NCBI GenBank assembly: GCA_963663735.2
Contig: CAXXHN010000001.1
Coordinates: forward strand, 372,001-436,000
From: G963663735 sp963663735
Lineage (GTDB): Bacteria > Acidobacteriota > UBA6911 > RPQK01 > JAPXNP01
Reading direction: 5' to 3'
DNA: 64,000 nt
Below the pieces are notes generated by a model. That model had not been told where the DNA came from, did not search any database, and saw only the letters and a program-made list of their open reading frames with translations. Positions 1 to 8,663 of the stretch are shown in pieces. How positions within the stretch are numbered: the stretch's first letter is position 1; every line of letters starts with the position of its first letter. The translations under genes were made by a program, and so were the position numbers.

Positions 1-842
1 CTGGAGAAATAGTCAGTGCGGTAACTGGACACCAGGGCAAGCCTTTGAAATACATCACTGTTGGCGTAGGCTGTATTGGCCAGGGAAACTGCCTGCGCAA
101 TCTCCAGCCGTATATCATAACCGGCAGCCGTAGCCTCTGATTCGGCATCAAGACTCCAGATAACCATTACTTCAATAATGCCATTGGTAGCATTTTCAAT
201 TTCAGGCTTCTCATCCTCATCCTTAACAAATTCCTCCCCTGGGATAAGAGGCGGTGCCGGTTCAACTCCAACCGGGTCCATTTCCTCAATCAGGCACTTC
301 CCCGGACCCAGCTGAGAAATCTTGAACAATCCTTTATCGTGGAGATTTACCCTTCCCAGGACCCTGCCGTTGCCGAATGTCAGGTTCACGTCCCCACTCA
401 CCCTGCTCCCCCTGATGCGGCCGACCCAGGTAAAAGAAGACTCTGTCTGATCCACTCTGCTCAGCACAGCCTCAACTTGCAGCTCCTCAAATAATCTGAG
501 CCTGACCATGTCCCGCAACACTACCCTTTCCTTGCCCAGGGAAGCAGGCTGGTCAGTAAGGAACAGGCGATCCTTAAAAAATCTGGCTTCTCTCATCCGC
601 AGGGATCCAGGTCCTCTCCGGGTATTATCAGGAGCCTCATCAAAGATATCAATCATTGAGCCTCCGCCAGCTGTTTCAATTTCAATCCTGCGATGAGTAT
701 CGTTCATTAAAACAGCCACTCCCTCGGGGCAGTTGCCGCTCCGCAAAAGTTCCTCCCCGGCTCCCAACCGGGAGGCTGAAGCAAACAGACTAGAAAAAAA
801 TAAGAAAATCAACACGCAAAAAAGCTTTTTCCAATTACCCAT
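1..842 (-). CDS. secreted reprolysin-like metalloprotease, N-terminal part (runs off window)
   Basis: The reading frame is open from an ATG at 842 to the window edge, about 280 residues without a stop, so the 3' part lies outside. The start has a good ribosome binding site (AGGAGAGG) and a clear signal peptide (MGNWKKLFCVLIFLFFSS, then ASA). About 190 residues of propeptide-like sequence follow. The segment EVMVIWSLDAESEATAAGYD, followed by EIAQAVSLANTAYANSDVFQ, matches the start of the catalytic domain of zinc-dependent reprolysin-like (M12B-type) secreted proteases, which typically read VLVVYTPAA...ETNQAYANS. The HExxHxxGxxH zinc site would lie beyond the window and is not seen. Family assignment rests on that N-terminal catalytic strand only. 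Confidence 0.7.
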   Translation of the reverse strand, partial: MGNWKKLFCVLIFLFFSSLFASASRLGAGEELLRSGNCPEGVAVLMNDTHRRIEIETAGGGSMIDIFDEAPDNTRRGPGSLRMREARFFKDRLFLTDQPASLGKERVVLRDMVRLRLFEELQVEAVLSRVDQTESSFTWVGRIRGSRVSGDVNLTFGNGRVLGRVNLHDKGLFKISQLGPGKCLIEEMDPVGVEPAPPLIPGEEFVKDEDEKPEIENATNGIIEVMVIWSLDAESEATAAGYDIRLEIAQAVSLANTAYANSDVFQRLALVSSYRTDYFS

Positions 843-1270
843 GACCTCTCCTGTCGAACCTGGTTAAACAAGTACCTAAATATCTACTATTATTAAATAT
901 ATTTCATTAAATCAGATTACCGGGCGAAATCAAGGAAAATCATAAAAAAATCATAAAAAATTATTTATATAAAGCTACTTAACCGATATCTCAGTAGAAC
1001 GAAGGGCAATCAGGCAATCACCCTCGGGGCTGCAGGAGATCTGGGTACTTCAAGGAGAGCATTACTGGGACAATTTCTTTGTTCCCGCCGAACCTCCACT
1101 CACCTGCATCCTCTTTCCTTCCTGCTTTAATAGGCTGAGTCCAGACACGGGAAATGCCGCGAAATGAACCGGGAAAAACCCTCGCAAAATTCCCGAATTA
1201 AGGTTAAATTCCCCGGGTAAAATCAGGTTAGAAAACCTGAAGGCGGGCTGGTTCCTGATCGCGGAGAAAT
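843..1270. other. intergenic region between two minus-strand genes
   Basis: 428 bases without a convincing gene on either strand. The part nearest 843 must hold the promoter of the metalloprotease gene. It is AT-rich (850-990), but I see no clear -35/-10 pair. The part nearest 1270 holds a short hairpin that could end the glycosyltransferase transcript. No tRNA or repeat was recognised. Confidence 0.5.
1223..1240 (-). terminator. possible weak intrinsic terminator
   Basis: A perfect 7-base inverted repeat (TCAGGTT / AACCTGA) with a four-base loop lies 31 bases past the stop of the minus-strand glycosyltransferase. Read on the minus strand it is followed by TTTTACC. The U-tract is short, so termination is uncertain. 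Confidence 0.35.
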
Positions 1271-2266
1271 TCAGATCAGCTCCATGTATACATCCACTGT
1301 CAAGGCAGCCGTCTTTTTCCAGCTGAATTCAGCTGCCCTTTCCTGCCCAAGGCGGGAAAACCTCTCACGGTTACTGGTAACCGTTAATATCGCTTCCGTC
1401 AACTCCTCCAGATCTCCTGAAACCATAACCGCGGCATCTCCGCACACTTCGGGAACACTGGCCCTGGCGCCGGCCACAACCGGAGTACCACAGGCCATCG
1501 CTTCCAGCACAGGCAGCCCGAATCCTTCGTATTCCGAGAAATACAAAAGCGCCTCCGCTGCACAATAAAGGCCCCTGAGTTCTTCGCCCGAAACGCCCTC
1601 CAGCCTCACGGAATAATATGATTTCGGCACCGGAACCAGCTCCCTGCCTACCACGACCAGCGGCAACCCGATTCGACGGGCGGCTTCAGACATTAGATCC
1701 AGTCTCCTCCTGGGGTGGATATCTCCAACATGAAGCAGGTACCTCTCGGGCAGCCGGTATTCAAAAGCAGTCCGGGCCGCTGTTTCCAGATCAGGATAGA
1801 AGCTGCTTGAAACCGCAAGGGGAATTGTTCTGATCCTACTCCCGGCAGAGGGAAACTTTTTAATTATTTCCTGCCTGGTGAATTCAGAAGGTACTATTAT
1901 CCGGTCGGCTTTTTTTATGGAAGCCCTGTAGAAAGCTCTGCGCAGTGGACCATTCCGGTAGGGGTACCACTCCTTTTTAACCAGGTAAGCGATGTCATGA
2001 ACTGAAAGAATAACCGGGCGGTCCAACCAGAGAGGCGCGGTATAGTTAGGGGCATGATAAGCAAGCCAATTTTTCCGTCTTGCTTCGCTTGGGATCCTTC
2101 TGTTATTCCATAAAAAATTATTGGCAGGGCTGGAATCGTATATCGCATCCAGGAAAGGAATATTCAGAAGGAGATTATAAACATAGGTCGCCCCTCCCCA
2201 TTTAACACCCCCGGTCTGGGACCTTCCATCAATACCAATCAAACCTTTCTCTGGAGGCTGCTTCAT
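1271..2266 (-). CDS. GT4-family glycosyltransferase
   Basis: 331 residues, a GT-B fold family 4 glycosyltransferase. The C-terminal donor-binding half is typical: LLHVGDIHPRR near residue 175, then YFSEYEGFGLPVLEAMACGT, the E-x7-E signature of GT4 enzymes, then SVPEVCGDAAVMV. The N-terminal acceptor half is rather short. It has GGVKWGGATYVYNLL and the HDIAYL and RIIVPSEFTRQEI segments seen in mannosyl/rhamnosyl-type GT4 enzymes. It is the last gene of a minus-strand run (ligase, GT4, GT4) and should add a sugar, from a nucleotide-sugar donor, to a lipid-linked surface glycan at the cytoplasmic face. Sugar specificity cannot be read from the sequence. Confidence 0.9.
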   Translation of the reverse strand: MKQPPEKGLIGIDGRSQTGGVKWGGATYVYNLLLNIPFLDAIYDSSPANNFLWNNRRIPSEARRKNWLAYHAPNYTAPLWLDRPVILSVHDIAYLVKKEWYPYRNGPLRRAFYRASIKKADRIIVPSEFTRQEIIKKFPSAGSRIRTIPLAVSSSFYPDLETAARTAFEYRLPERYLLHVGDIHPRRRLDLMSEAARRIGLPLVVVGRELVPVPKSYYSVRLEGVSGEELRGLYCAAEALLYFSEYEGFGLPVLEAMACGTPVVAGARASVPEVCGDAAVMVSGDLEELTEAILTVTSNRERFSRLGQERAAEFSWKKTAALTVDVYMELI

Positions 2267-2318
2267 ACTATTTCACTCAAAAACGCAATGATATCGATTA
2301 TGGTTTTCCAGATCCTAT

Positions 2319-3467
2319 CTATCGGAGCTGGTCGTAAAGGGAATATATCCTGCCCGCTGCTCTTTCCCAGGTAAACTCGCCTGCTCTCCTTAAACATTTA
2401 CTGACATTCTCCGCCACTAAAGCCGGATCACTGATGGCACTGAAAAAAGCTGCTTCCATACTCTCAAGATTTTCTGGATCAAAATAAAAAGCACCGTCTC
2501 CGGCCACTTCGGGAATCGAGGAAGCCCGGCTCAAAAGCAGGGGAGCCCCACATTGCATAGCCTCCAGGACTGGAAGCCCGAATCCCTCATATAAGGAAGG
2601 AAATACAAAAAAATCACAGGCAGCGTAATATCTAGATAAGAGCGAATCCGGGATGTATCCTGGAAAAATAATATCTTTTTCCAGCCCCTGATCTGCAATC
2701 TGGGACTTCAGGCGGAAAATTTCAGGTATATCCCAGAGAAAAGTCTCACCGCCCAATACCAGCTTCCCCTTATAACCCCGGGACCGGACCAGGGAAAAAA
2801 AACTAATCAGCTGCCCAACGTTTTTACGATAGTCGCTTCCCCCAACATAAAAAAGAAAAGGTTCCGAACCCAGTCCCGCCTCTGCCAGTTCATGCCGGGC
2901 CTGGTCTGCGGAAACATATTCAAGGGTATCGCTCTTTCCCAGGTAAACCACCTCAACCTTGTCTTTTTCAATTTCCAGGAGCCTGCAGATATCCTGTCGT
3001 GTATTTTCTGAATCCGCAAATATCAGGTCAGCCAGCATTATCTGTCTGCAGGCACTCTTCAAGGCCCACAAGAAATCCAGAGGAACCGATTTCCTGGTCT
3101 CCTCCCAGAATAAAAACGGGATCAGGTCATGAACCACAGCTGATACAAAACAAGAGGATCTACCCGGAATCGCATTTATCTCAGTCGCTAAAAAAATGTC
3201 CAGGTTATCAGCGTTGGTCCTGTGAGGAAGAAAAAATCGATCTTTAATCCAGTTTAACCGACTTGGTTTCCGGATATGTGACAGCTCCCGGACTGCAAAC
3301 TCTCCGGCTGCGCAAGGCTTCTCTCCCTTAAGACAGTAAAGCAGAATGTCGTGTTCTTCGCCAGAAACGGCAAGCATGGCATTCACCAGTTCTCCTGTAT
3401 ATCTGCCCAGTCCTCTTCGCCTGGAGTTCTTTTTCTGGGCTGGACGATAGTCAATGCCTATTTTCAT
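2319..3467 (-). CDS. GT4-family glycosyltransferase
   Basis: 382 residues, a full-length GT4 glycosyltransferase. It begins MKIGIDYRPA and has the N-terminal loop RRRGLGRYTGELVNAML. The acceptor domain contains SAVVHDLIPFLF and LIFADSENTRQDI. The donor domain contains FLFYVGGSDYRKN and the signature FPSLYEGFGLPVLEAMQCGA followed by SSIPEVAGDGAFYF. The ATG lies four bases after the TGA of the ligase gene, so the two are very probably translationally coupled. It is related in architecture to the downstream GT4 gene, but the sequences differ enough to suggest different linkages. Cytoplasmic, using a nucleotide-sugar donor (inferred from family). Confidence 0.93.
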   Translation of the reverse strand: MKIGIDYRPAQKKNSRRRGLGRYTGELVNAMLAVSGEEHDILLYCLKGEKPCAAGEFAVRELSHIRKPSRLNWIKDRFFLPHRTNADNLDIFLATEINAIPGRSSCFVSAVVHDLIPFLFWEETRKSVPLDFLWALKSACRQIMLADLIFADSENTRQDICRLLEIEKDKVEVVYLGKSDTLEYVSADQARHELAEAGLGSEPFLFYVGGSDYRKNVGQLISFFSLVRSRGYKGKLVLGGETFLWDIPEIFRLKSQIADQGLEKDIIFPGYIPDSLLSRYYAACDFFVFPSLYEGFGLPVLEAMQCGAPLLLSRASSIPEVAGDGAFYFDPENLESMEAAFFSAISDPALVAENVSKCLRRAGEFTWERAAGRIYSLYDQLR

Positions 3468-3471
3468 TTCC

Positions 3472-5544
3472 TCAATTGCCCCGCAAACCTTCCTGCTCTG
3501 CCAGGACTGAGAATTCTTTTGGGGTTATTGTTCCCTTGTCACGCAGGTCCTTCAGCATCCTTATGGCTTGTTTTTGCCCGATTGTATCCCATTTCCTCAA
3601 ATTTTCAATCAACTTCAGGCTCTGCTCCCGATCAAATATCCCCTGTCTCCACATATGGGTCATAAGCTGCATCACTTTCATATTTTCGATGTCATAGCTT
3701 TGAGCGGTTTGCAGGCATCTGATGGCATCGCCGTTCTTCCCGAGAGCAAGATACGCGGTTGCCAGATTGACATATGATTCCGGCGCGGGAGAAAGATTTA
3801 TGGCTTCCTGGAAGCTTTCCGCCGATTCCCCGTACCTGCCGATTAAAAGAAACGCTGTGCCCTTCAGGTTATGAATTGCAGGCAGCGAAGGTTCCTTTTT
3901 TCCGGCTTCATCCAGAATCCGCAAAGCTTCCTTGATGATTGCCGTTTTCTGCCTGGGATTTAATGGTTCACTCATACTCCTGGTAAGAATATAGGATGCC
4001 ATTCCGGTTTCGTTGTTTGCCTTCCAGAGGCTTACCCCACTGTAAACCGCTGATGCGGCAAAAACCAATATAACGAAGGCCAGGACATATTCAAGCCACC
4101 GGGGGCTTTGCTTCGGAATTGGCGGGTTAGTCTCCTTCACCAAAGAATCCTGGGGTTCATCCACAAACTGGGCCAGTCCGGCCAGTACCAGACATATGTA
4201 GGGAGCAGTAACCGCAAGATGCAGCGGGAAAAAGGCCAGGCAGGTTATCCCTGTAAACATCAACCCCAGCAGCAGCACTCCTATCCAATAGACATCCTCC
4301 CGGGAAATGTCCCGGAACATTGCCCTGATGCCATAATAAAAAGGCAGGCAAAAAAGCAGAATCAGGAGAAATAATCCGATAATTCCCAATTCCAGCCATG
4401 TCTGCAAATATTCGTTGTGAACCTCTTTGAAGGCCCCTGGCTGCGGCATCAGCCTGACATTTAAACCGGTTTCAGTCTCGGTCTTGTATTTAAAAAAATC
4501 TAAAGGGAAACTGTTTAATCCACTTCCCATGACTGGGGATTCTTCGATCATTTTCCAGGTTAAAAAAAACACAGGGGTCCTTCCCGAAGAAGCATATATC
4601 CAGGCTTCCCTGTCAACCAGTTCGGTTATGCCCCGAACTCTGTCCACTACTCCGGCCCTGTACCCCAAGGCTGTAACTCCAGACAAACAAATCACCACAA
4701 TCAACCAGAACAACAACACTTTCTTCAGGGAAGCATGCTGCTTCCGGATCATGAACCAGTTGTGAAAACCTACCCAGAGCAGCAGGCATGCTGCCAATCC
4801 CAGTATTGATGTCATGGTCCTGCTAAAAACCAACCCTGAAAAAATGCCGGCCATTAATAATCCGACAAAGACGATCTTTCCCGGTTTCCACCCACTGCTG
4901 GCAAATAAAAAATAGAGCAGGATAATTATGGAAAGCGCAAATAGAAAACCTCCCCGGTTAACCTCCCCGATAAATCCTGCCGGGACCAACCGGTCCGAGG
5001 CGTCCGCCCTGCCGCTTCCGGCCATTAAAGGGAACATGTCGAACTGCTGAAGGATGGTAAAAAGGGCATTAAGGCTCATCGTAACCGCAATGCCCAGCCA
5101 GAGATGGTGGTGGAACTTCCTGGAAGGAATAGATCTAAGGATAAAATATAAAATTATGATGGAGAGGACGGCCATGATTCCTGGCCAGGAGCTGAGAATC
5201 CTTCCGGAAATGAGACTGTGGAGTATCAGGTACCCAAAAACTGCCAGTAATAGGCTGTCCAGCATATTAACCGGTAATAAAAACCTCAGCCTGCCGCTTA
5301 CCATTCCGAATATTGCCAGGATCGAGACTGAAATCCCCAGAAAGGCATTCTTGGGGACATCAAAACTGTCAAACCCGGCTGTACTTACAACAAAGGGAAG
5401 AAGCAGAAAAAAGGAGCCAACCAAGCTGGCCCATATCCAGTCCAGAGAAGACCCGGGGGCAGTTACATTCTTTTTCCCGGACCAGTTTGCCCTAAGCTTT
5501 TCACTTGAATGCTTCTTTTTGTTCCTGTCAGCTCTATTTACCAT
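3472..5544 (-). CDS. O-antigen ligase/polymerase (WaaL/Wzy-like) with C-terminal TPR domain
   Basis: 690 residues. The first 450 or so are hydrophobic with about ten to twelve membrane segments. A large periplasmic loop carries the Wzy_C/O-antigen ligase pattern (ESPVMGSGLNSFPLDFFKYK, then FKEVHNEYLQTWLELGIIGL, whose His is the family's key loop residue). After a further membrane segment (ALAFVILVFAASAVYSG type) the C-terminus is soluble with tetratricopeptide repeats (HNLKGTAFLLIGRYGESAES, YVNLATAYLALGKNGDAIRC). The start ATG is preceded by GAGGGACT. It is the first gene of the minus-strand glycan run and is divergent from wzm-wzt. The TPR tail is known from bacterial ligases and protein O-oligosaccharyltransferases, so transfer of glycan to protein rather than lipid A is a real alternative. 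Confidence 0.85.
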   Translation of the reverse strand: MVNRADRNKKKHSSEKLRANWSGKKNVTAPGSSLDWIWASLVGSFFLLLPFVVSTAGFDSFDVPKNAFLGISVSILAIFGMVSGRLRFLLPVNMLDSLLLAVFGYLILHSLISGRILSSWPGIMAVLSIIILYFILRSIPSRKFHHHLWLGIAVTMSLNALFTILQQFDMFPLMAGSGRADASDRLVPAGFIGEVNRGGFLFALSIIILLYFLFASSGWKPGKIVFVGLLMAGIFSGLVFSRTMTSILGLAACLLLWVGFHNWFMIRKQHASLKKVLLFWLIVVICLSGVTALGYRAGVVDRVRGITELVDREAWIYASSGRTPVFFLTWKMIEESPVMGSGLNSFPLDFFKYKTETETGLNVRLMPQPGAFKEVHNEYLQTWLELGIIGLFLLILLFCLPFYYGIRAMFRDISREDVYWIGVLLLGLMFTGITCLAFFPLHLAVTAPYICLVLAGLAQFVDEPQDSLVKETNPPIPKQSPRWLEYVLAFVILVFAASAVYSGVSLWKANNETGMASYILTRSMSEPLNPRQKTAIIKEALRILDEAGKKEPSLPAIHNLKGTAFLLIGRYGESAESFQEAINLSPAPESYVNLATAYLALGKNGDAIRCLQTAQSYDIENMKVMQLMTHMWRQGIFDREQSLKLIENLRKWDTIGQKQAIRMLKDLRDKGTITPKEFSVLAEQEGLRGN

Positions 5545-5776
5545 AGTCCCTCAAAATCACACCTTCGTAAGTACTATCCATTCATCGACCAGTTTGTTCC
5601 TGCCGGTTCGCTGATTCTTCCTGAAACTCTAAAAGGCTAATAAATAATCAGTATAAAAGAATCCACCCTCAAAGATTCAGTTATAATAAAAAAACTTCTT
5701 ACCCGGCCGGAAACCAACCTGGCCCCTTTTTTCCGGGTCCTGTTCAATCCCCGGAATTGGGAGATGAAGGTTCCCC

Positions 5777-5805
5777 TTTACATCTCAGCCTTATAAATAT
5801 ATAAC
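5777..5805 (+). promoter_or_regulatory. sigma-70 type promoter for wzm-wzt
   Basis: TTTACA at 5777-5782 and TATAAC at 5800-5805 are separated by exactly 17 bases. They lie 32 bases upstream of the wzm ATG, in the 292-base divergent region between the ligase and exporter genes. Confidence 0.5.
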
Positions 5806-5836
5806 AGGGGAATTAAAAACCCAAATACGATAAGCA

Positions 5837-6622
5837 ATGATAGAGAATTTGATAAAAAGCAGGCGGTTGGTCACTGAGTTGGTTATGCGGGATATCCGCA
5901 ATCGGTATACCGGCTCAGTCCTGGGATTTTTCTGGTCTGTACTTAACCCGCTGATCCAGCTTACTCTTTATACTCTCGTGTTCTCGGTAGTTCTGAAGGT
6001 CCGAATCGGACCGGATGCTTCCCCGGGTCAATTCGCTCTCTACCTTTTCTGCGGCCTGCTCCCCTGGATTGCAATCCAGGAGATTGCCACACGTTCGGCC
6101 AACTGTTTTATGGAAAACAGTAACATAATAAAAAAACTGAGTTTTCCGCTGGAAACCCTTCCCTTCAGCCTGGCTGCATCTTCCTTGATTCACCAGGTGC
6201 TGGGAACCCTGGTTTTCCTCGCTGTGCTGCTTGTTTCTGGTAGTGCTCATTACAGCAACCTGGTATTTTTTATTCCCCTGATTCTTTCACAATGCCTTTT
6301 TATGTACGGACTGGGTATGCTGATTGCCTCAATTCAAACCTTTTTCAGGGATGTTATCCATGTCGTGGGAGTAGCTTTTCAGGCTCTTTTTTGGGCAACT
6401 CCCATTGTTTACTCCAAGGAAAAACTGGCCGATCCTTTTCCCATGATCCTTGACCTGAATCCATTCACGCACCTGCTGGAAGGTTACAGGTGGATTCTGA
6501 TTGGAGACCCTCCTCCTTCTCTCTGGGGAATTTTATATTGGCTGGCTTGCTGCCTGATCCTGTACCTGGTCGGAAACAAAGTTCTTAAAAAATTTAAACC
6601 TGTGATACTGGATTTGATTTAA
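5837..6622 (+). CDS. wzm: ABC transporter permease for polysaccharide/O-antigen export
   Basis: 261 residues, an ABC-2 family permease with six predicted membrane segments. The N-terminal segment (LVTELVMRDIRNRYTGSVLG) is the amphipathic start typical of Wzm/RfbA permeases. LGFFWSVLNPLIQL and GLLPWIAIQEIATRSANCF follow, and the C-terminal part has LDLNPFTHLLEGYRWIL. The ribosome binding site is weak. It is followed after two bases by the ATPase gene, and the pair forms the exporter that flips a completed lipid-linked glycan across the inner membrane. Context with GT4, GT2 and ligase genes supports a surface-glycan role. Confidence 0.93.
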   Translation: MIENLIKSRRLVTELVMRDIRNRYTGSVLGFFWSVLNPLIQLTLYTLVFSVVLKVRIGPDASPGQFALYLFCGLLPWIAIQEIATRSANCFMENSNIIKKLSFPLETLPFSLAASSLIHQVLGTLVFLAVLLVSGSAHYSNLVFFIPLILSQCLFMYGLGMLIASIQTFFRDVIHVVGVAFQALFWATPIVYSKEKLADPFPMILDLNPFTHLLEGYRWILIGDPPPSLWGILYWLACCLILYLVGNKVLKKFKPVILDLI

Positions 6623-6624
6623 TT

Positions 6625-7812
6625 ATGAAATACGCTGTTTCAGCAGAAAATATCTCCAAGGTATACAGGCTCTATTCGGGACCCAGGGCAATGCTCAGGG
6701 AGTTTCTTTTCAATGTCAGAGGTCACCAGCTCTTTACAGCCCTCCAGCCTCTGAGTTTCCAGATACCGACCGGAGAAGCCTTCGGGATAATCGGGAACAA
6801 CGGAGCAGGTAAAAGCACTCTTTTAAAACTCCTGGCAGGAACAAGCATCCCCACAACCGGGAATTTCAGCATTACAGGGAGGGTTGGAGCCTTACTGGAA
6901 CTGGGGGTAGGGTTTCACCCGGAACACACCGGAAGAGACAATATATACTTCAATGGTGCTATCCTTGGACTCTCCAGGAAAGAGATTGATGAAAGAATCG
7001 ACAGCATCATAGCATTCAGTGAACTGGAAAGCTTCATTGACGAACCGGTCAAAACTTATTCTTCGGGAATGTATTTGCGCCTTGGTTTTTCAGTAGCCAC
7101 AGGTTTCGATTTCTCTATACTGATAATTGATGAGGCACTGGCCGTCGGAGACCAGAAATTCCAGAAGAAATGCACTGACCGGATCGTCGAATTCAAAAAA
7201 AATGGAGGAACAATCCTCTTCTGCTCCCATAACCTGCATCAGGTCAAAGTTCTCTGTGAAAGAGCGTTGTGGCTCCATGAAGGAGAGCCAAAGTTCCTCG
7301 GACCTGCGCGGGACGCAGTTGAATCCTACCAGTCTTTTCTGCGAAAAAAGAAACCCCAGGAGATATTAAAAACTGACAAGGACTCCAGACTTGGCGAACA
7401 GATCTGCTGGATTGAAAAACTGTCAGTAACTGACCTGAAAGGTGACCCGGTAAATGCCATTAATGCCGGGGAAAGCCTGATGGTTGAAATCGAAGCTGTT
7501 TTCAGCCCGGAGTTTTCAGGGGAACCCAGCCTGGGTATCGTCCTGAAAAGAAGTGATGAACTGGTTATCTGCTCAACCACCAGCTCTGAGCACAACACGA
7601 AACTCAAATCCCTGGGTGAAGACCGTTTCAGGGGACGCCTGGTTTTGGAAAATGTCCCCCTGATGGACGGAGAATACAGCTTGATTGCAGTGGCTCTTGA
7701 TAGTTACGTGCTGCAAACCTATGACGTTTCTGATATTGAATGTTCCTTTACCGTAAAGGGATCCTCTCCTAATCCGGGGATTGTCAATCTTCCTCACCAC
7801 TGGACTGACTGA
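6625..7812 (+). CDS. wzt: ABC transporter ATPase for polysaccharide/O-antigen export, with substrate-binding C-terminal domain
   Basis: 395 residues. Walker A is GNNGAGKST (57-65), the signature YSSGM is at 145-149, Walker B ILIIDE at 165-170 and the switch His at 202. The typical Wzt insert GVGFHPEHTGRDNIYFNG lies between. Residues from about 250 to the end form an extra beta-rich domain (SLMVEIEAVF, SLGIVLKRSD, LMDGEYSLIAVALD) like the Wzt carbohydrate-binding domain, which recognises the modified non-reducing end of the glycan in characterised systems. A terminal modification such as methylation is therefore plausible, and a double methyltransferase gene lies at 28095. The 3' end overlaps the convergent gene at 7784 by 29 bases. 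Confidence 0.94.
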   Translation: MKYAVSAENISKVYRLYSGPRAMLREFLFNVRGHQLFTALQPLSFQIPTGEAFGIIGNNGAGKSTLLKLLAGTSIPTTGNFSITGRVGALLELGVGFHPEHTGRDNIYFNGAILGLSRKEIDERIDSIIAFSELESFIDEPVKTYSSGMYLRLGFSVATGFDFSILIIDEALAVGDQKFQKKCTDRIVEFKKNGGTILFCSHNLHQVKVLCERALWLHEGEPKFLGPARDAVESYQSFLRKKKPQEILKTDKDSRLGEQICWIEKLSVTDLKGDPVNAINAGESLMVEIEAVFSPEFSGEPSLGIVLKRSDELVICSTTSSEHNTKLKSLGEDRFRGRLVLENVPLMDGEYSLIAVALDSYVLQTYDVSDIECSFTVKGSSPNPGIVNLPHHWTD

Positions 7813-8596
7813 GTTCATCCAGATTAATCTTCACCAGTTGAAAATTCTCTACATCGTGGGTTTTCAGGCCGCAGCAGATTTTTACACCAGGAGGCAAAGG
7901 TATCTTGTAGCTGGTAACAGGAACATTGATTGGGGAAGACTGCCCGAGATCAGGCATCAATACAGTGGTAAACCCGTCGTCTCCCTTGATATCCGATGTC
8001 ATCTGAACAGCGCTGTCACGATTCTTCAGGAGTGATTCATAAAAACCTTGCAGCTTCTCTTTTTCAGAAGTCGCGTCTAATTTCTCACTGTCTCTCATGA
8101 CCGGATAAAGAAAATAGTAGTACCTGCTTTTGAAATCATTCTCCCAGAAGCTGTAAAAACCTTCAAAACTGTCCAGAGGCGCTCTTTGAATGAGAAAATC
8201 AATCAGATTTATTTTCTCGTTCCTTTCCCGGTCAGAAAGAATTTTCCATGGCTCAGAATAGGGGAATGCAGAATTGCGGGTTAGACCGACTTCGCTTTCA
8301 GCTGTAAAGTTTGCCGTAGGTATCCTAAAAGTACCTTTAACCGAATCAGAAGATAAATCAGCTTCCAGGCTGAACATTTGCAGTTTATCTCCAGGATAAA
8401 AATCAACTTTCAGGACGCTGCCTTCCCACTTGCTGAGCCTGACCCGTGAAGGGTACCAGCTGGAATCAAAAACCCTGACGTCATCCCGGTCATTGATTAT
8501 TATGTAAAAATATGAGGATTGTTCCCCAGTGTCGACCTGCCACAATCCAACAAAAGAATTGGCCGCTATAATGAGGCTGAAAATCAGGTTTAACAT
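7784..8596 (-). CDS. secreted protein of unknown function
   Basis: 270 residues starting with a hydrophobic signal sequence (MLNLIFSLIIAANSF) and reading on as GLWQVDTGEQSSYFYIII, a small beta-rich N-terminal domain. Two features recur in the neighbouring gene at 8664-9896: a WYPSR/SSAW-type stretch in the beta domain, and a PWKIL..R..NE hinge followed by a helical segment with FWENDFKSRYYYFLYPVM. The two are therefore divergent paralogues, this one lacking the long C-terminal half. No catalytic motif is visible. It is probably co-transcribed with the upstream gene, from which it is separated by 67 bases. Confidence 0.75.
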   Translation of the reverse strand: MLNLIFSLIIAANSFVGLWQVDTGEQSSYFYIIINDRDDVRVFDSSWYPSRVRLSKWEGSVLKVDFYPGDKLQMFSLEADLSSDSVKGTFRIPTANFTAESEVGLTRNSAFPYSEPWKILSDRERNEKINLIDFLIQRAPLDSFEGFYSFWENDFKSRYYYFLYPVMRDSEKLDATSEKEKLQGFYESLLKNRDSAVQMTSDIKGDDGFTTVLMPDLGQSSPINVPVTSYKIPLPPGVKICCGLKTHDVENFQLVKINLDELSQSSGEED

Positions 8597-8663
8597 AAAT
8601 ATCCTTCATTAACCCTTTCCAGGGGGCTTTCAGACTTGTTGTCCGGCTTGATTCGGGATTCTG

